NCBI RefSeq assembly: GCF_014195095.1
Contig: NZ_JACIBC010000010.1
Coordinates: forward strand, 124,001-188,000
Length of the DNA: 64,000 nt
Source of the DNA: Rhizobium sp. BK602
Lineage (GTDB): Bacteria > Pseudomonadota > Alphaproteobacteria > Rhizobiales > Rhizobiaceae
Direction: 5' to 3'
The notes beneath the pieces were generated by a model, which saw only the letters and a program-made list of their open reading frames with translations, searched no databases and was not told the origin of the DNA. Positions 9,418-18,558 of the stretch are shown in pieces. Position numbers and translations under genes: made by a program. How positions within the stretch are numbered: position 1 is the first letter of the stretch; the number at the start of each line of letters is the position of its first letter.

Positions 9418-9855
9418 TTACGGGCAGGCCTGGACAAAGGCGGCGACATTGCCGCTGCCGCCTTGGCTGACATTGGCGTTGCAGCCATGCCCCACCTGCA
9501 CGCCGGCGGCGATATTGCCGTTGCCGTCCTGGGTCAGGATGGTGGTATGTCCGGAGCCGAACTGGCCGATGCCGGCAACGTTGCGGTCGCCGTTTTGGTA
9601 TGTGGCACCGTAATTGCCGTTGCCCTCCTGGCCGACGGCGGACAGGTTGTGGCGGCCATATTGCTGGCCGACCATCCTGTTGTAGCCACCGTTCTGATAG
9701 ACCCTGATGCGGTTTCTGAAGCCTTCCTGGGCGCCGCCGGCCGAGTTCGACCAGCCATATTGCTCGATGCGCACATCATTGGCCATGGCGGGGGCCGCGG
9801 CGGTCATGCCGACGAGAGCGACGAGTGCGGTTGCGATGAACGAATTACGGATCAT
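9418..9855 (-). CDS. Curlin major-subunit-like protein, CsgA-like
   Basis: A 145-residue secreted amyloid subunit. The signal peptide is residues 1-25 (ending APAMA). About nine hemirepeats of 11 residues follow with regular N and Q positions: RIRVYQNGGYN, RMVGQQYGRHN, LSAVGQEGNGN, YGATYQNGDRN, VAGIGQFGSGH, TTILTQDGNGN. These positions match the stacking Gln/Asn ladders of curlin. It is the first gene of the minus-strand curli set, which fits a highly expressed main subunit. Two cysteines near the C-terminus (GHGC and QACP) are unusual for curlins and might form a disulphide. Confidence 0.82.
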   Translation of the reverse strand: MIRNSFIATALVALVGMTAAAPAMANDVRIEQYGWSNSAGGAQEGFRNRIRVYQNGGYNRMVGQQYGRHNLSAVGQEGNGNYGATYQNGDRNVAGIGQFGSGHTTILTQDGNGNIAAGVQVGHGCNANVSQGGSGNVAAFVQACP

Positions 9856-9965
9856 GACTGCGTCTCCTTTGGCGGACAGGACCGCTGTTGAACGTCTTCC
9901 TTTTAGAAGAAGCCGTTCGAACCGGAGCTGAAGACCTCATTCAGTCATCGTTCAGCGACCGGCGC

Positions 9966-11099
9966 TCAGAGGACGGCGGACTGTTCCTCCTTCAGGAATT
10001 GCGAGATACGCTTCAGGCCCTCGCGAAGGATGCCCTCGCCATTGGCGTAGCCGATGCGCAGATAGCCTTCCATGTCCATGGCGCTGCCCGGGGTCAGCAT
10101 GACGCCGGTGCGCTCCAGCAGCCGAATACAGAAATTCTCGGAGGCGACCGGCAACTCATATTTCAGAAGCGCCGTCGTGCCGGACTGCGGCTTGACCCAG
10201 GAGATCAGCGCCTCCCCCTCCACCCAGTCGGACAGGATGGCGAGATTGGTGCGGGTGATCCTGTGGCTGCGCCTAAGGATCTTCTCCCGGTTTTCCAGCG
10301 CGATCGCCGCGAAATGATCGTCGAGCATGCCGACGCTGATGGTATTGTAATCGCGATGGATCGAGACCGCGCGGATGAGATCGGCCGGTGCGACGATCCA
10401 GCCGAGGCGCAGGCCCGCGAGCGAATAGGTCTTCGACATGCTGCCGGTGCTAATGCCCTTTTCATAGAGATCGGCGATCGATGCCGTCATGCCGTCGCCG
10501 TCCTGATCCGTGCCGCGATAGACTTCGTCGCACAGGATCCATGCGCCGCAGGCGCGCGCGATCTCGACGATCTTTTCGAGATAGGCGCGATCCATCAGCG
10601 AGCCGGTGGGATTGTTGGGATTGTTGATGGCAATCAGTTTCGTCCCCGGTATCGCCAGGCGCTTCAGTTCCTCGAGATCGGGAAGAAAACCCGTCTTCTC
10701 CGTCAGCTTCAGGATCTGCGTGTCGGCGCCGTAGCTTTCGGGAATGGAATAATGCTGCTGGTAGGTCGGCAATACGGAGATGACCCGGTCGCCCGGTTCG
10801 ACCAGCGTCTCGTAGACGAGCGCATTGGCGCCGATCGCCCCGTGGGTGACGACGACATTGTCGATCTGCTGTTTCCGATAAAGGCCCGCGATCAGCCCGC
10901 GCAGCCGCTCACTGCCTTCGATCGCCCCATAGGTCAGCTTCAACGGCAGCAATTCGGAGAAGATCGTCTCCGTCTTGCCCGCCATCTCCAGCAGTTCCCG
11001 CACCGTCAAGGATTCGACGCAGGTCTCGGCGAGGTTCCATTCGCAATGGTTCTCATAGCGGTTCATCCAGATTTCGACGCCGAAGTCGCGGATTTTCAT
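9966..11099 (-). CDS. Class I/II aminotransferase (PLP-dependent)
   Basis: A 377-residue fold-type I PLP enzyme. The lysine that binds PLP is in STGSMSKTYSLAGLRLGW; the upstream NNPNNPTGSLMD and DEVYRG phrases hold the Asn and Asp/Tyr that contact the cofactor. The C-terminal arginine expected to bind the substrate carboxylate is in GYLRIGYA. The start at 11099 is chosen because AAAAGGA lies 8 bases before it; an ATG six codons upstream has a poorer site. The gene is divergent from a class V aminotransferase gene (11295), sharing a 195-base promoter region. The substrate cannot be told from sequence. Confidence 0.85.
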   Translation of the reverse strand: MKIRDFGVEIWMNRYENHCEWNLAETCVESLTVRELLEMAGKTETIFSELLPLKLTYGAIEGSERLRGLIAGLYRKQQIDNVVVTHGAIGANALVYETLVEPGDRVISVLPTYQQHYSIPESYGADTQILKLTEKTGFLPDLEELKRLAIPGTKLIAINNPNNPTGSLMDRAYLEKIVEIARACGAWILCDEVYRGTDQDGDGMTASIADLYEKGISTGSMSKTYSLAGLRLGWIVAPADLIRAVSIHRDYNTISVGMLDDHFAAIALENREKILRRSHRITRTNLAILSDWVEGEALISWVKPQSGTTALLKYELPVASENFCIRLLERTGVMLTPGSAMDMEGYLRIGYANGEGILREGLKRISQFLKEEQSAVL

Positions 11100-11294
11100 G
11101 CCGATGATCCTTTTCATCCCTGTTGTGCGCCGGCTATCGCCGTTGGAGGTTCCCAAGCCGCAAAGCCCCGCCTGATCGTAACCAATCCGCGCGATGCGGA
11201 CAAATGTCGCTGTTCGACGAATGCCGGCTTGTGCAAGCCGCCGTGTTTGTGGGAACAGAACTGCTGATGGGTATAGCGCCGGAGTGGGAGTTCC

Positions 11295-12464
11295 ATGATC
11301 GACATCGAGAAAGTACGGGCGGAGACGCCAGCCTGCCAGCAGGTCCTGCATTTCAACAATGCGGGCGCCTCGCTCATGCCACGCCCGGTTTTCGAGGCGG
11401 TCCTGAATGTCCTGCGGCTGGAGAACGATGTCGGCGGCTACGAGGCCGAAAGGCTCGTTTCGAACGATCTTCAGGCGTTCTATACCGAGTTCGCCGCCCT
11501 GCTGAATGCCGAGCCCGACGAGATCGCCTTTGTCGAGAATGCCACCCGCGCATGGGACATGGCCTTTTACGGCCTGCCGCTGCAAGCCGGCGATCGTGTC
11601 ATAACGCATGGATCGGAATATACCTCCAATTATCTGGCTCTCCTGCAACAGGCCAAGCGGCGCGGGCTGAAGATCGACATGGTTCCGTCCGACGCGTTCG
11701 GCCAGATCGATGTTTCCGCGCTTGAAGCGATGATCACGCCCCGGACACGGCTGATCGCGATCACCCATGTGCCTACCCAGGGCGGACTGGTGAACCCTGC
11801 CGCCGAGGTCGGCAAAATCGCCCGCAAGCATGGTCTCATCTACCTTCTGGATGCGTGTCAGTCGGTCGGGCAGATTGATGTCGATGTGCAGGCCATCGGC
11901 TGCGACATACTCTCCGGCACCGGCAGAAAGTTTCTGCGCGGGCCGCGCGGCACCGGCTTCCTCTATGTGCGGCGGAACATGCTCGAGACAATCGATCCGC
12001 CGTTCGTCGATCTCCTGTCGGCAACCTGGGTCGAGCCAGACGACTTCCAGCTGGTGCCGGGTGCCAAGCGTTTCGAGAATTGGGAAAGCTATGTCGCCGG
12101 ACGCGTCGGACTGATGACGGCGGTGCGCTACGCCCGCGGCATCGGCCTTCCCGCCATCGAGCAGCGGGTTTCAGCGCTCGCAGACAGCCTGCGCAACGAG
12201 CTCGCCGCCATCGACGGCGTATCCGTTCACGATCTCGGCCGCACGAGATGCGGAATCGTGACGTTCCGGAAAGCGGATCGTGACGTCTCGCAGATCGTGG
12301 AGCGCCTGCGGGCGCAGCAAATCAACGTATCGGTCTCAGCCTCCCGCTCCGCCCGGCTCGACCTCGGCGAACGGGGCCTGTCGTCCCTCGTCCGCGCGTC
12401 GGTCCACTATTTCAACACCGACAGCGAGATCGACCGGTTCATCGATGCGGTTGGCAAGCTCTGA
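11295..12464 (+). CDS. Class V aminotransferase-fold enzyme (cysteine desulfurase/isopenicillin epimerase-like)
   Basis: A 389-residue PLP enzyme. It opens with LHFNNAGASLMP, as in class V enzymes, has the cofactor Asp/Gln pair in LLDACQSVGQ, and the Schiff-base lysine in SGTGRKFLRGPRGTGFLYV. The catalytic cysteine loop of true cysteine desulfurases is not evident, so it is better seen as an aminotransferase, lyase or epimerase. It is divergent from the class I/II aminotransferase gene; the pair may act on the same amino compound. Confidence 0.82.
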   Translation: MIDIEKVRAETPACQQVLHFNNAGASLMPRPVFEAVLNVLRLENDVGGYEAERLVSNDLQAFYTEFAALLNAEPDEIAFVENATRAWDMAFYGLPLQAGDRVITHGSEYTSNYLALLQQAKRRGLKIDMVPSDAFGQIDVSALEAMITPRTRLIAITHVPTQGGLVNPAAEVGKIARKHGLIYLLDACQSVGQIDVDVQAIGCDILSGTGRKFLRGPRGTGFLYVRRNMLETIDPPFVDLLSATWVEPDDFQLVPGAKRFENWESYVAGRVGLMTAVRYARGIGLPAIEQRVSALADSLRNELAAIDGVSVHDLGRTRCGIVTFRKADRDVSQIVERLRAQQINVSVSASRSARLDLGERGLSSLVRASVHYFNTDSEIDRFIDAVGKL

Positions 12465-12625
12465 TCCCGGACTTCAAAACCAGCGGCGGCCCGCAGCATC
12501 TACATCCAGCCACTCCCGTCGCGCTTGATGCATCGAGCCGGCAATGATTTAGTCAGGCAAATGCAGACGGATTTCCGCGGTTCGTCTCATGACTGTTCGA
12601 GCACCAGGGAAAGAAATACCAGCAC

Positions 12626-13645
12626 GTGACGACCAGCATCAGACATATCGCCAAACTTGCGGGGACATCGGTCTCGTCGGTGTCGCGCGTGCTCAACAAC
12701 AGCGGCTATGCCTCGCCGGAGCTCCGGGATCGCGTGGAAGCGGCCATTCGCGCCCTGAACTATACGCCCAGCAAGGGCGCCCGCATGCTGCGGGGAGCGC
12801 CGAGCCGGATGATCGGGCTGATATTGCCGTCGATCGACGTGCCGTTCTTCGGCATCCTGGCCCATGCCATCGAACAGGAACTGTTCCAGCGCGGCTACCA
12901 GACGCTGATTTGCAGCACGGCGGAAAACATGGACCACGAGGCGCGCTACATGTCCATGCTGCTCGCCCAGCGCGTCGATGGCGTCATCGTGGCGAGCGCC
13001 TTCGGCAACATCGAGCATTTCGAGGTCCTCAAGGACGCTCATATTCCGATCGTCGCGATCGACCGCGAGTTGAGCGGCATCGCCGATGACGCGGTCATGG
13101 CCGATCATGAAGAGGGTGGACGCCTGATGGCGCGTCACCTGATCGGCCTCGGCCACCGGTTAATCGCCATCGTCGGGGCACCGGAGCATAGCCAGCCCGT
13201 CCAGCTTCGTCTCAATGGCATTTCGGCGGAGATGGCAGAACACGGGATCACGCCCGCCGCCGTGACGATGGCCGAGGAGCACAGCTTCGCCGCGACCTAT
13301 CCGCTAGCGCGGGACCTGCTGGCGGCAAAGCCTGAGATCACGGCGATCATCGGCACGACCGACATTTCGGCGATCGCGGCAATCCATGCGGTTCTGGATC
13401 GCGGTTTTTCGGTTCCGGGCGATTATTCGGTGATCGGTTTCGATGACCTGCCGGAGGCAGCCTATGTCTTTCCCCGGCTGACGACGGTCGCGCAGCCGAT
13501 CCGCGATGTCGGGCAACGGGCGGCGCAACGGCTGGAAGCGCTGATCGCCGAACATCAGGCGGGGCATGAACAGCAACCCGGCACCATCGTCAGAGTACCG
13601 GTCACCCTGATTGAGCGCGACTCCACCGGGCCTGTCCGCAGCTAA
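12626..13645 (+). CDS. LacI family transcriptional regulator
   Basis: A 339-residue repressor. The N-terminal HTH is RHIAKLAGTSVSSVSRVLNN, followed by the hinge helix phrase GARMLRGAPSRMIGLILPS and a periplasmic-binding-protein-like effector domain (DGVIVASAF, VIGFDDLPEA). The start is GTG with AGGGAAAG about 13 bases upstream. It is convergent with the sugar/polyol operon at 13682-19383. Two LacI-type operators lie in front of that operon at 19401 and 19455, so it is the likely repressor; the inducer would be a sugar or sugar phosphate. Confidence 0.9.
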   Translation: MTTSIRHIAKLAGTSVSSVSRVLNNSGYASPELRDRVEAAIRALNYTPSKGARMLRGAPSRMIGLILPSIDVPFFGILAHAIEQELFQRGYQTLICSTAENMDHEARYMSMLLAQRVDGVIVASAFGNIEHFEVLKDAHIPIVAIDRELSGIADDAVMADHEEGGRLMARHLIGLGHRLIAIVGAPEHSQPVQLRLNGISAEMAEHGITPAAVTMAEEHSFAATYPLARDLLAAKPEITAIIGTTDISAIAAIHAVLDRGFSVPGDYSVIGFDDLPEAAYVFPRLTTVAQPIRDVGQRAAQRLEALIAEHQAGHEQQPGTIVRVPVTLIERDSTGPVRS

Positions 13646-13681
13646 GACGGAATAGGCCCGAGGCATGGAGAGACTACACGG

Positions 13682-14692
13682 CTAGGGTCGGACGATCACC
13701 TTGATCTCGCCTGGCAATGGCGCGCTGCCCACCACGCCAGCGACCTCTTCGAGACCGATGGTCTTGGTCACCAGCATGTCCAGCTCCAATGCCCCGCTCG
13801 CAACCATGGCCGCGGCCCGCGAATGGGTGAACGGGTTGAGATAGGCCGGCCTGATATCGACCTCGTTGACGAGCAGGTCGAACGGCAGAACGGGCACCGC
13901 GACACCCGCCGGCGTCACGCCGAAAAGCACGAAGACGCCGCCGCGCCGCGCCATTCGCAACCCCGTCTGTAAGGTCTCGGGAACACCAGCGCACTCGATG
14001 ACGACATCCGCGCCGCCGTGGGTAACATCCCGAACGGCGGCGATCGCGTCCGAAGCGGTCGGATCGAAGGCATGCGTCGCACCCAGGCGAAGCGCCGTCT
14101 GCCGTCTTGTAAGCTGCCGCGTGATCAGGATCACCTGGCTTGCGCCAGCCAGACGAGCCAATTGCACCATGAGCAGACCGATCACGCCCCCACCGAGGAT
14201 AGCGACACTCTCGCCCGGACGGATCCCGGCCTTGTCGACGGCATGCAGGCAGCAGGCAAGCGGCTCGCAGAAAGCGCCGTGCACGGGATTGAGATCGGCG
14301 GGCAGCGTGAAGGCCTGCCGGTACGGCACCGCCACATATTCGGCAAAGCCGCCATCTCGCGTCACGCCGATCGCGGTCAGCCCCTCGCACAGGTTCACCC
14401 GCCCGCGCGTGCAGGCATGGCAGCGGCCGCAGGCAATATTCGGATCAACGGTCACCAGTTCGCCGCCGGCAAAGCCCGCGACCTCATCGCCCACCTCTTC
14501 CACGATGCCGCTGAATTCATGGCCCATCGTGACCGGGATCGCCGTCGGATACTCCCCCTTGTACATGTGGCGATCGGAGCCGCAGATGCCGGCGGCGAGC
14601 ACACGGACAAGCAATTCGCCCGGCCGGGCTGCCGGTTTCTCGACGTTGCGCATGGTCATGGACCCGATCGCTTCCAAACGGACAGCTTTCAT
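13682..14692 (-). CDS. Zinc-dependent medium-chain alcohol/polyol dehydrogenase
   Basis: A 336-residue MDR enzyme that oxidises a secondary alcohol with NAD(P). Catalytic zinc ligands are Cys37 (GICGSD) and His58-Glu59 (GHEF); the structural zinc cysteines are 88, 91, 94 and 102 (CGRCHACTRGRVNLC). The Rossmann motif is GGGVIG. The start at 14692 has a perfect GAGGAGGAG site; an ATG nine codons upstream does not. It is the last gene of the minus-strand sugar operon and resembles sorbitol/threonine dehydrogenases, so a polyol or sugar alcohol is the likely substrate. Confidence 0.9.
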   Translation of the reverse strand: MKAVRLEAIGSMTMRNVEKPAARPGELLVRVLAAGICGSDRHMYKGEYPTAIPVTMGHEFSGIVEEVGDEVAGFAGGELVTVDPNIACGRCHACTRGRVNLCEGLTAIGVTRDGGFAEYVAVPYRQAFTLPADLNPVHGAFCEPLACCLHAVDKAGIRPGESVAILGGGVIGLLMVQLARLAGASQVILITRQLTRRQTALRLGATHAFDPTASDAIAAVRDVTHGGADVVIECAGVPETLQTGLRMARRGGVFVLFGVTPAGVAVPVLPFDLLVNEVDIRPAYLNPFTHSRAAAMVASGALELDMLVTKTIGLEEVAGVVGSAPLPGEIKVIVRP

Positions 14693-14731
14693 TCTTCTCC
14701 TCCTCGCTGATGAACCCACATTGCGGAGCGA

Positions 14732-15520
14732 TCAGCTCATGACGTTGCCGCCATCGACATTGTAGCATTGCGCGACGATGTACGCCGCATCCGGCCCGGC
14801 CAGGAAGGCGGCCATGGCCGCCTGCTCCTCGACGGCACCAAATCGTCCGGCTGGAACCGCGGCAGCCACACGGCGCTTGACGTCGCCCGGCTGCAAACCT
14901 TCCCGACTGCCAAGTTTCGCATCGACGACATCCCACATCGGCGTGTCGACGACACCGGGCGCGATGGCGTTCACGTTGATCCCGTACCGGATCAGTTCCA
15001 GAGCGCAGCTTTGGGTGATGCTGATGACGGCCGCCTTGGAGGCGCAATAGGCAACGGCCGGTCCCTCGCCGCGACGGCCGGCCTGAGACGAGAAGTTGAT
15101 GATGCGCCCGCCCTCGCCTCTCTCCACCATATGCCGCGCGACCGCCTGCGTCATGAAGATCACGCCTTCGATATTAACCTCGAAGACCTTGGCGGTGCGC
15201 TCGCGCGATATTTCCAGAATGGATTGGACCTCGTAGATACCGGCAGCATTGACCAGGATGTCGATCTGGCCGGCGGCCTTTATCGAGAAATCCACGGCAG
15301 CATCGATGCTCTCCTGGCTGGTGACGTCGAGCGCCACGCCCCAGGCATTGGAGCCGATCGCCTCCGCGACCCCTCTGCATCGTCCGCCATCCAGATCCGC
15401 CACGATAACCCTGGCGCCTTCCGCCGCGAAACGTTCGCAGACTGCCTTGCCGATACCGCTTGCGCCTCCCGTGACCAGTGCCACCTTTCCTGACAACCTG
15501 GATGTTTGCGCAAAGGTCAT
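14732..15520 (-). CDS. Short-chain dehydrogenase/reductase (SDR)
   Basis: A 262-residue classical SDR. The nucleotide motif TGGASGIG is at residues 17-24, NAAG follows, and the catalytic Ser plus Tyr-Lys pair is in AYCASKAAV. An aspartate after the second strand (VADLD) suggests NAD rather than NADP. The ATG at 15520 overlaps the stop of a 23-codon reading frame that carries the strong ribosome binding site, so translation may be coupled. The gene lies between the PfkB kinase and zinc dehydrogenase genes, in line with polyol or sugar oxidation. Confidence 0.88.
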   Translation of the reverse strand: MTFAQTSRLSGKVALVTGGASGIGKAVCERFAAEGARVIVADLDGGRCRGVAEAIGSNAWGVALDVTSQESIDAAVDFSIKAAGQIDILVNAAGIYEVQSILEISRERTAKVFEVNIEGVIFMTQAVARHMVERGEGGRIINFSSQAGRRGEGPAVAYCASKAAVISITQSCALELIRYGINVNAIAPGVVDTPMWDVVDAKLGSREGLQPGDVKRRVAAAVPAGRFGAVEEQAAMAAFLAGPDAAYIVAQCYNVDGGNVMS

Positions 15521-15588
15521 GGCGTCCACTCCCCGATTGCGGTGCCGCCAGGGGTGGCCGAAGCGGCCGCTATTCTGCATGGCTTCAT
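15517..15588 (-). CDS. Possible 23-codon leader ORF coupled to the SDR gene
   Basis: An ATG at 15588 follows GGAGGAG at good distance and opens a 23-codon frame (MKPCRIAAASATPGG...) whose TGA overlaps the SDR ATG as ATGA. The SDR start itself has only a weak site. Either the small peptide exists to deliver ribosomes to the SDR gene, or the start region has picked up a frameshift relative to relatives. No conserved domain is visible. Confidence 0.35.
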   Translation of the reverse strand: MKPCRIAAASATPGGTAIGEWTP

Positions 15589-15652
15589 GTCTGCTCCTCC
15601 ATTTGCTTGGATCGTGACCGGAACCGCCTTCTCCCCAGGCGGCTCCGATGGG

Positions 15653-16711
15653 CTAACCGGATATCGGAGTCGTCTCCTTCGTATCCTCGAGAAGGACCGC
15701 CATGTCGGGGATGCCGTCGGTGGCCGTCGCGCCCGCCAGGCAGTGCGCGGCCGCAGCATGGGCGACGGCGCAGATACGCTCGACGGACCAACCCTCATGC
15801 AGGCCGTAGAGCACGGCCGCGCAGAAGGCGTCTCCCGCACCGACGGTGCTGGCGATCTCATGCGGATCGACGGGCCGTGAAGGCGCGACGACCGGTGAAG
15901 CGCCGGGCGCAAACCAGAAGCAGGCCTCCGGCGCATGAATGATCGCCCCTTTGCCGACGCCCGCCGCAAGCAGGCGGTCGCCCGCCTCGAAAAGTCCAGC
16001 CTCGATCAGATCCCCTTTTGCGTCGCGAACGGCAATGTCTGTCGCTCGGCCCGCCTCCATCTCGTTGATAACAAGGAAATCGCAAAAGGGCAGCGCGGCA
16101 CCGACCTTGGCCGCGAATTCCGGGTCCTCGCTCGATACGAAATCCACGCAGGTGGTCAGACCCGCGCCCTGCGCGGCCTCCAGCAGGCGCGACGCTCCCG
16201 AACGGCCATCCGGGCCGATCCGGTCGAGCCCCGGCAACAGCATCAGATAACCGAGGTAGAAGAGCCGGTAGCCGGCCTTTGCGAAGGCGGCGGGCGTGAC
16301 ATGCGCGTCCGTCACCGCATCGTTGGCGCCGCCATGATAGAAGAAGGTGCGGTTCTGGCCCGGCACGTTCATGACATGCGTGTGCGCCGTCACCTGATCG
16401 GCAAGCGCCAGAAGTGCGCCGACATCGATGCCGGCATTGGCGAGACGAGCCTTGACGATCTCTCCATCCTGATCCGCGCCGATGCATCCCGCCGCCGCCA
16501 GCTGTCCGGGAAAGCCGAGCGAGGCAAGGTCTGTGACGACATTGGCGGCACCGCCGCCCACGCCCAGATCCTGGTGCAGGATATGCGCGAGATTACCCTG
16601 TTCGGGCCAATAGGACAGAGTATGGACGCGATCGACGATAAAATTGCCGGCACAAACGATGCCGCCCGTCTTCCGCTTTTCGCTGCCGTGAACCTCCTCC
16701 CCGGTCCGCAT
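15653..16711 (-). CDS. PfkB-family carbohydrate kinase
   Basis: A 352-residue ribokinase-type sugar kinase. The N-terminal sugar-binding phrase GVGGGAANVVTDLASLG is at 50-66 and the anion-hole/catalytic motif GAGDAF at 291-296. It phosphorylates a furanose or keto sugar with ATP in the cytoplasm. Its ATG overlaps the stop of the lyxose isomerase gene by one base (TGATG). In context it would phosphorylate the ketose made by the isomerase, before cleavage by the aldolase. Confidence 0.9.
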   Translation of the reverse strand: MRTGEEVHGSEKRKTGGIVCAGNFIVDRVHTLSYWPEQGNLAHILHQDLGVGGGAANVVTDLASLGFPGQLAAAGCIGADQDGEIVKARLANAGIDVGALLALADQVTAHTHVMNVPGQNRTFFYHGGANDAVTDAHVTPAAFAKAGYRLFYLGYLMLLPGLDRIGPDGRSGASRLLEAAQGAGLTTCVDFVSSEDPEFAAKVGAALPFCDFLVINEMEAGRATDIAVRDAKGDLIEAGLFEAGDRLLAAGVGKGAIIHAPEACFWFAPGASPVVAPSRPVDPHEIASTVGAGDAFCAAVLYGLHEGWSVERICAVAHAAAAHCLAGATATDGIPDMAVLLEDTKETTPISG

Positions 16712-17382
16712 CAGCCGCCTGCCTCGTTCCAGAGGGGCCTGAGCGGCGGCTCGTCTTCCTCGATGGCGGCGAAGCGCCCGATCGGCTCGAGAAAGAAGTT
16801 GTCGCTATTGTCGTCGTTGACCTGGCTGACCTCGCCGACGAAAACCGGACCGCCGCCCTTCCTGCCGTAGAAGCGATGGTAAAGCCCTGTTTGGATCGTC
16901 ACGCTCTGGCCGGGAGACAGAACCAACGGTTCCCATGCGGCGAGCTTGCGCGGCAACCCATCCACAGGAACGGTCACATCGTCGCTCAGCACATTGCCAT
17001 CGGCATCGGTCGCGGCGAATTCGATCACGAGATCGCCGCCGGCGCGGTTGATGATATCTTCCATCTTCGCCGCATGGCGATGCGTTGGCGTCACCTGCCC
17101 TTCCTCGACGAAAAGCAGCTTCTCGGCATAGGTGCGCTCGCCATCGATGCCGACGATGCCGTTGCGCAGGCAGAACAGCACCAGGCCGCATTCGGCGAAC
17201 CGGCCCGAGCCGAAATCGGTGACGTCCCAGCCGAGCTGATGGCTGCGCAGATAGCTTGCCGCCTGCGGATGGGCGGCAAAATCCGCGGCTGTCCAATATC
17301 CCCAGTCCGGCAGCGACCAGTGCCAGCGTTCAAGGGTTTCGCTGGCAAGCCGAAGGGCTGCGTTGATCTCGGAGCGCTTCAT
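16711..17382 (-). CDS. D-lyxose/D-mannose isomerase family protein (cupin)
   Basis: A 223-residue metal-dependent cupin isomerase of the D-lyxose ketol-isomerase family, close to the usual length of about 225. Metal ligands are visible in TPTHRHAAKMEDI (two His and the Glu) and the later His in GLYHRFYG. The family interconverts D-lyxose with D-xylulose and D-mannose with D-fructose. Its ATG overlaps the stop of the Gfo/Idh gene as ATGA. Together with the kinase and class I aldolase it forms an isomerise-phosphorylate-cleave series. Confidence 0.85.
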   Translation of the reverse strand: MKRSEINAALRLASETLERWHWSLPDWGYWTAADFAAHPQAASYLRSHQLGWDVTDFGSGRFAECGLVLFCLRNGIVGIDGERTYAEKLLFVEEGQVTPTHRHAAKMEDIINRAGGDLVIEFAATDADGNVLSDDVTVPVDGLPRKLAAWEPLVLSPGQSVTIQTGLYHRFYGRKGGGPVFVGEVSQVNDDNSDNFFLEPIGRFAAIEEDEPPLRPLWNEAGG

Positions 17383-18536
17383 CGGACCGCCTCTTCCTCA
17401 TAATCGACGGCAACGACGGCATCCTCGCGGCCGGATTTGAGAGCCGCCGTCAGGACAGCGTGATGCGCCTGTGCCTCGGCCGGCGTGGCGCAGCCAAAAC
17501 CGTTCGCATTTCCTCCAGCCAGCTCGTCAACGAAGGCCGCCCACATCTGCTGGATGGCGTCGGCGAAGCCGAATTCGAAGATCTTGCCGGTGATGGCCGG
17601 AAACAGCGAACCATAGCCGAGATCCTCGGTGCTCCAGGCCTGCGCACCGCCATTATAATCCATCCACTGCCATTGGCGCGGCGACTTGGTGCTGAAGAAG
17701 GCGCTCTTCTTCATGCCGAGAATGCGGATGTACCAGGTGTTGGATTCGCCGGGCGCGATGCGCCAGGTTTTCAGCACCATCGGGAAATCCTGATCCCCGC
17801 TGCGCACGCGGCTGCTGATCGTGGCATTGTCCCAGGTGGTGCAGGGCAGCATGCCGCCCTTGCCGTCGGGGCGTTCCGTGACCTTCTTGACCAGTTGCGC
17901 ATGCAGGGTGGACGGGCGCCAGCCGAGACGCAGCGGCACATGCAGGACATGCATGCCGAGATCGCCCATGCAGCCATAGTCGCCGTTGATATCGGCCATG
18001 CGCTTCCAGTTGATCGGCTTCTGCCGGTCGATATCCGAGGAATGCAGGAAACCGGCTTCGACTTCGAGGATGTCTCCCATCTCGCCGCTCTCGGCGAGCG
18101 CAATGACCTTCTGCGCGCCGGGAAAGAACGGCATTTCCGACGAGCAGCGGACCAGAAGCTCCGGATGTTCGCGGAGAACCGCCATGATCTCGCGGTTCTG
18201 GGCCGCATCCATGCCGAAGGGCTTTTCGCCGAGCAGATGCTTTCCGGCCTTCAGGATGTCGATATAGAGCTGCTGATGCAGCACATGCGGCACGGCGCAA
18301 TAGACCGCATCCACGTCGGGATTGGCCAGAAGCTCCTTATAGTCGGCGGTGAACTGCCGGACGGTCGGCACATGGTCCCGGAACCAGTCGAGCAGCGTCG
18401 CATTGGTATCGCAGACCGCGACGATTTCCGGCTGCGCCTTCGCATCGGCCAGATGCAGCCAGCGCGCCGCAGCACTGGCGAATTCGCGCCCCATCAGGCC
18501 GCAGCCGATGACGCCGAAACGGAATATTTTGGTCAT
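17379..18536 (-). CDS. Gfo/Idh/MocA family oxidoreductase
   Basis: A 385-residue NAD(P)-dependent sugar dehydrogenase. It starts FRFGVIGCGLMGREFASAAARW, the Rossmann fold of the family, and has the EKPFGMDAAQN loop with the conserved Lys (the usual EKP motif) near residue 110. The C-terminal domain holds GDLGMHVLHVPLRLG, equivalent to the substrate-binding GxxxDxxxH stretch. The start at 18536 has a GAGGAGGAGAC site. It belongs to the sugar operon and probably oxidises or epimerises the incoming sugar. Confidence 0.88.
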   Translation of the reverse strand: MTKIFRFGVIGCGLMGREFASAAARWLHLADAKAQPEIVAVCDTNATLLDWFRDHVPTVRQFTADYKELLANPDVDAVYCAVPHVLHQQLYIDILKAGKHLLGEKPFGMDAAQNREIMAVLREHPELLVRCSSEMPFFPGAQKVIALAESGEMGDILEVEAGFLHSSDIDRQKPINWKRMADINGDYGCMGDLGMHVLHVPLRLGWRPSTLHAQLVKKVTERPDGKGGMLPCTTWDNATISSRVRSGDQDFPMVLKTWRIAPGESNTWYIRILGMKKSAFFSTKSPRQWQWMDYNGGAQAWSTEDLGYGSLFPAITGKIFEFGFADAIQQMWAAFVDELAGGNANGFGCATPAEAQAHHAVLTAALKSGREDAVVAVDYEEEAVR

Positions 18537-18558
18537 GTCTCCTCCTCCCCGTAATATG

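Noticed and set aside
9888..11267. A 459-codon plus-strand frame
   Set aside because: Antisense to the aminotransferase at 9966-11099, with no recognisable domain.
11100..11831. An N-terminal extension of the class I/II aminotransferase to 621 residues
   Set aside because: The extension is antisense to the class V aminotransferase gene. A ribosome binding site is present before the ATG at 11099.
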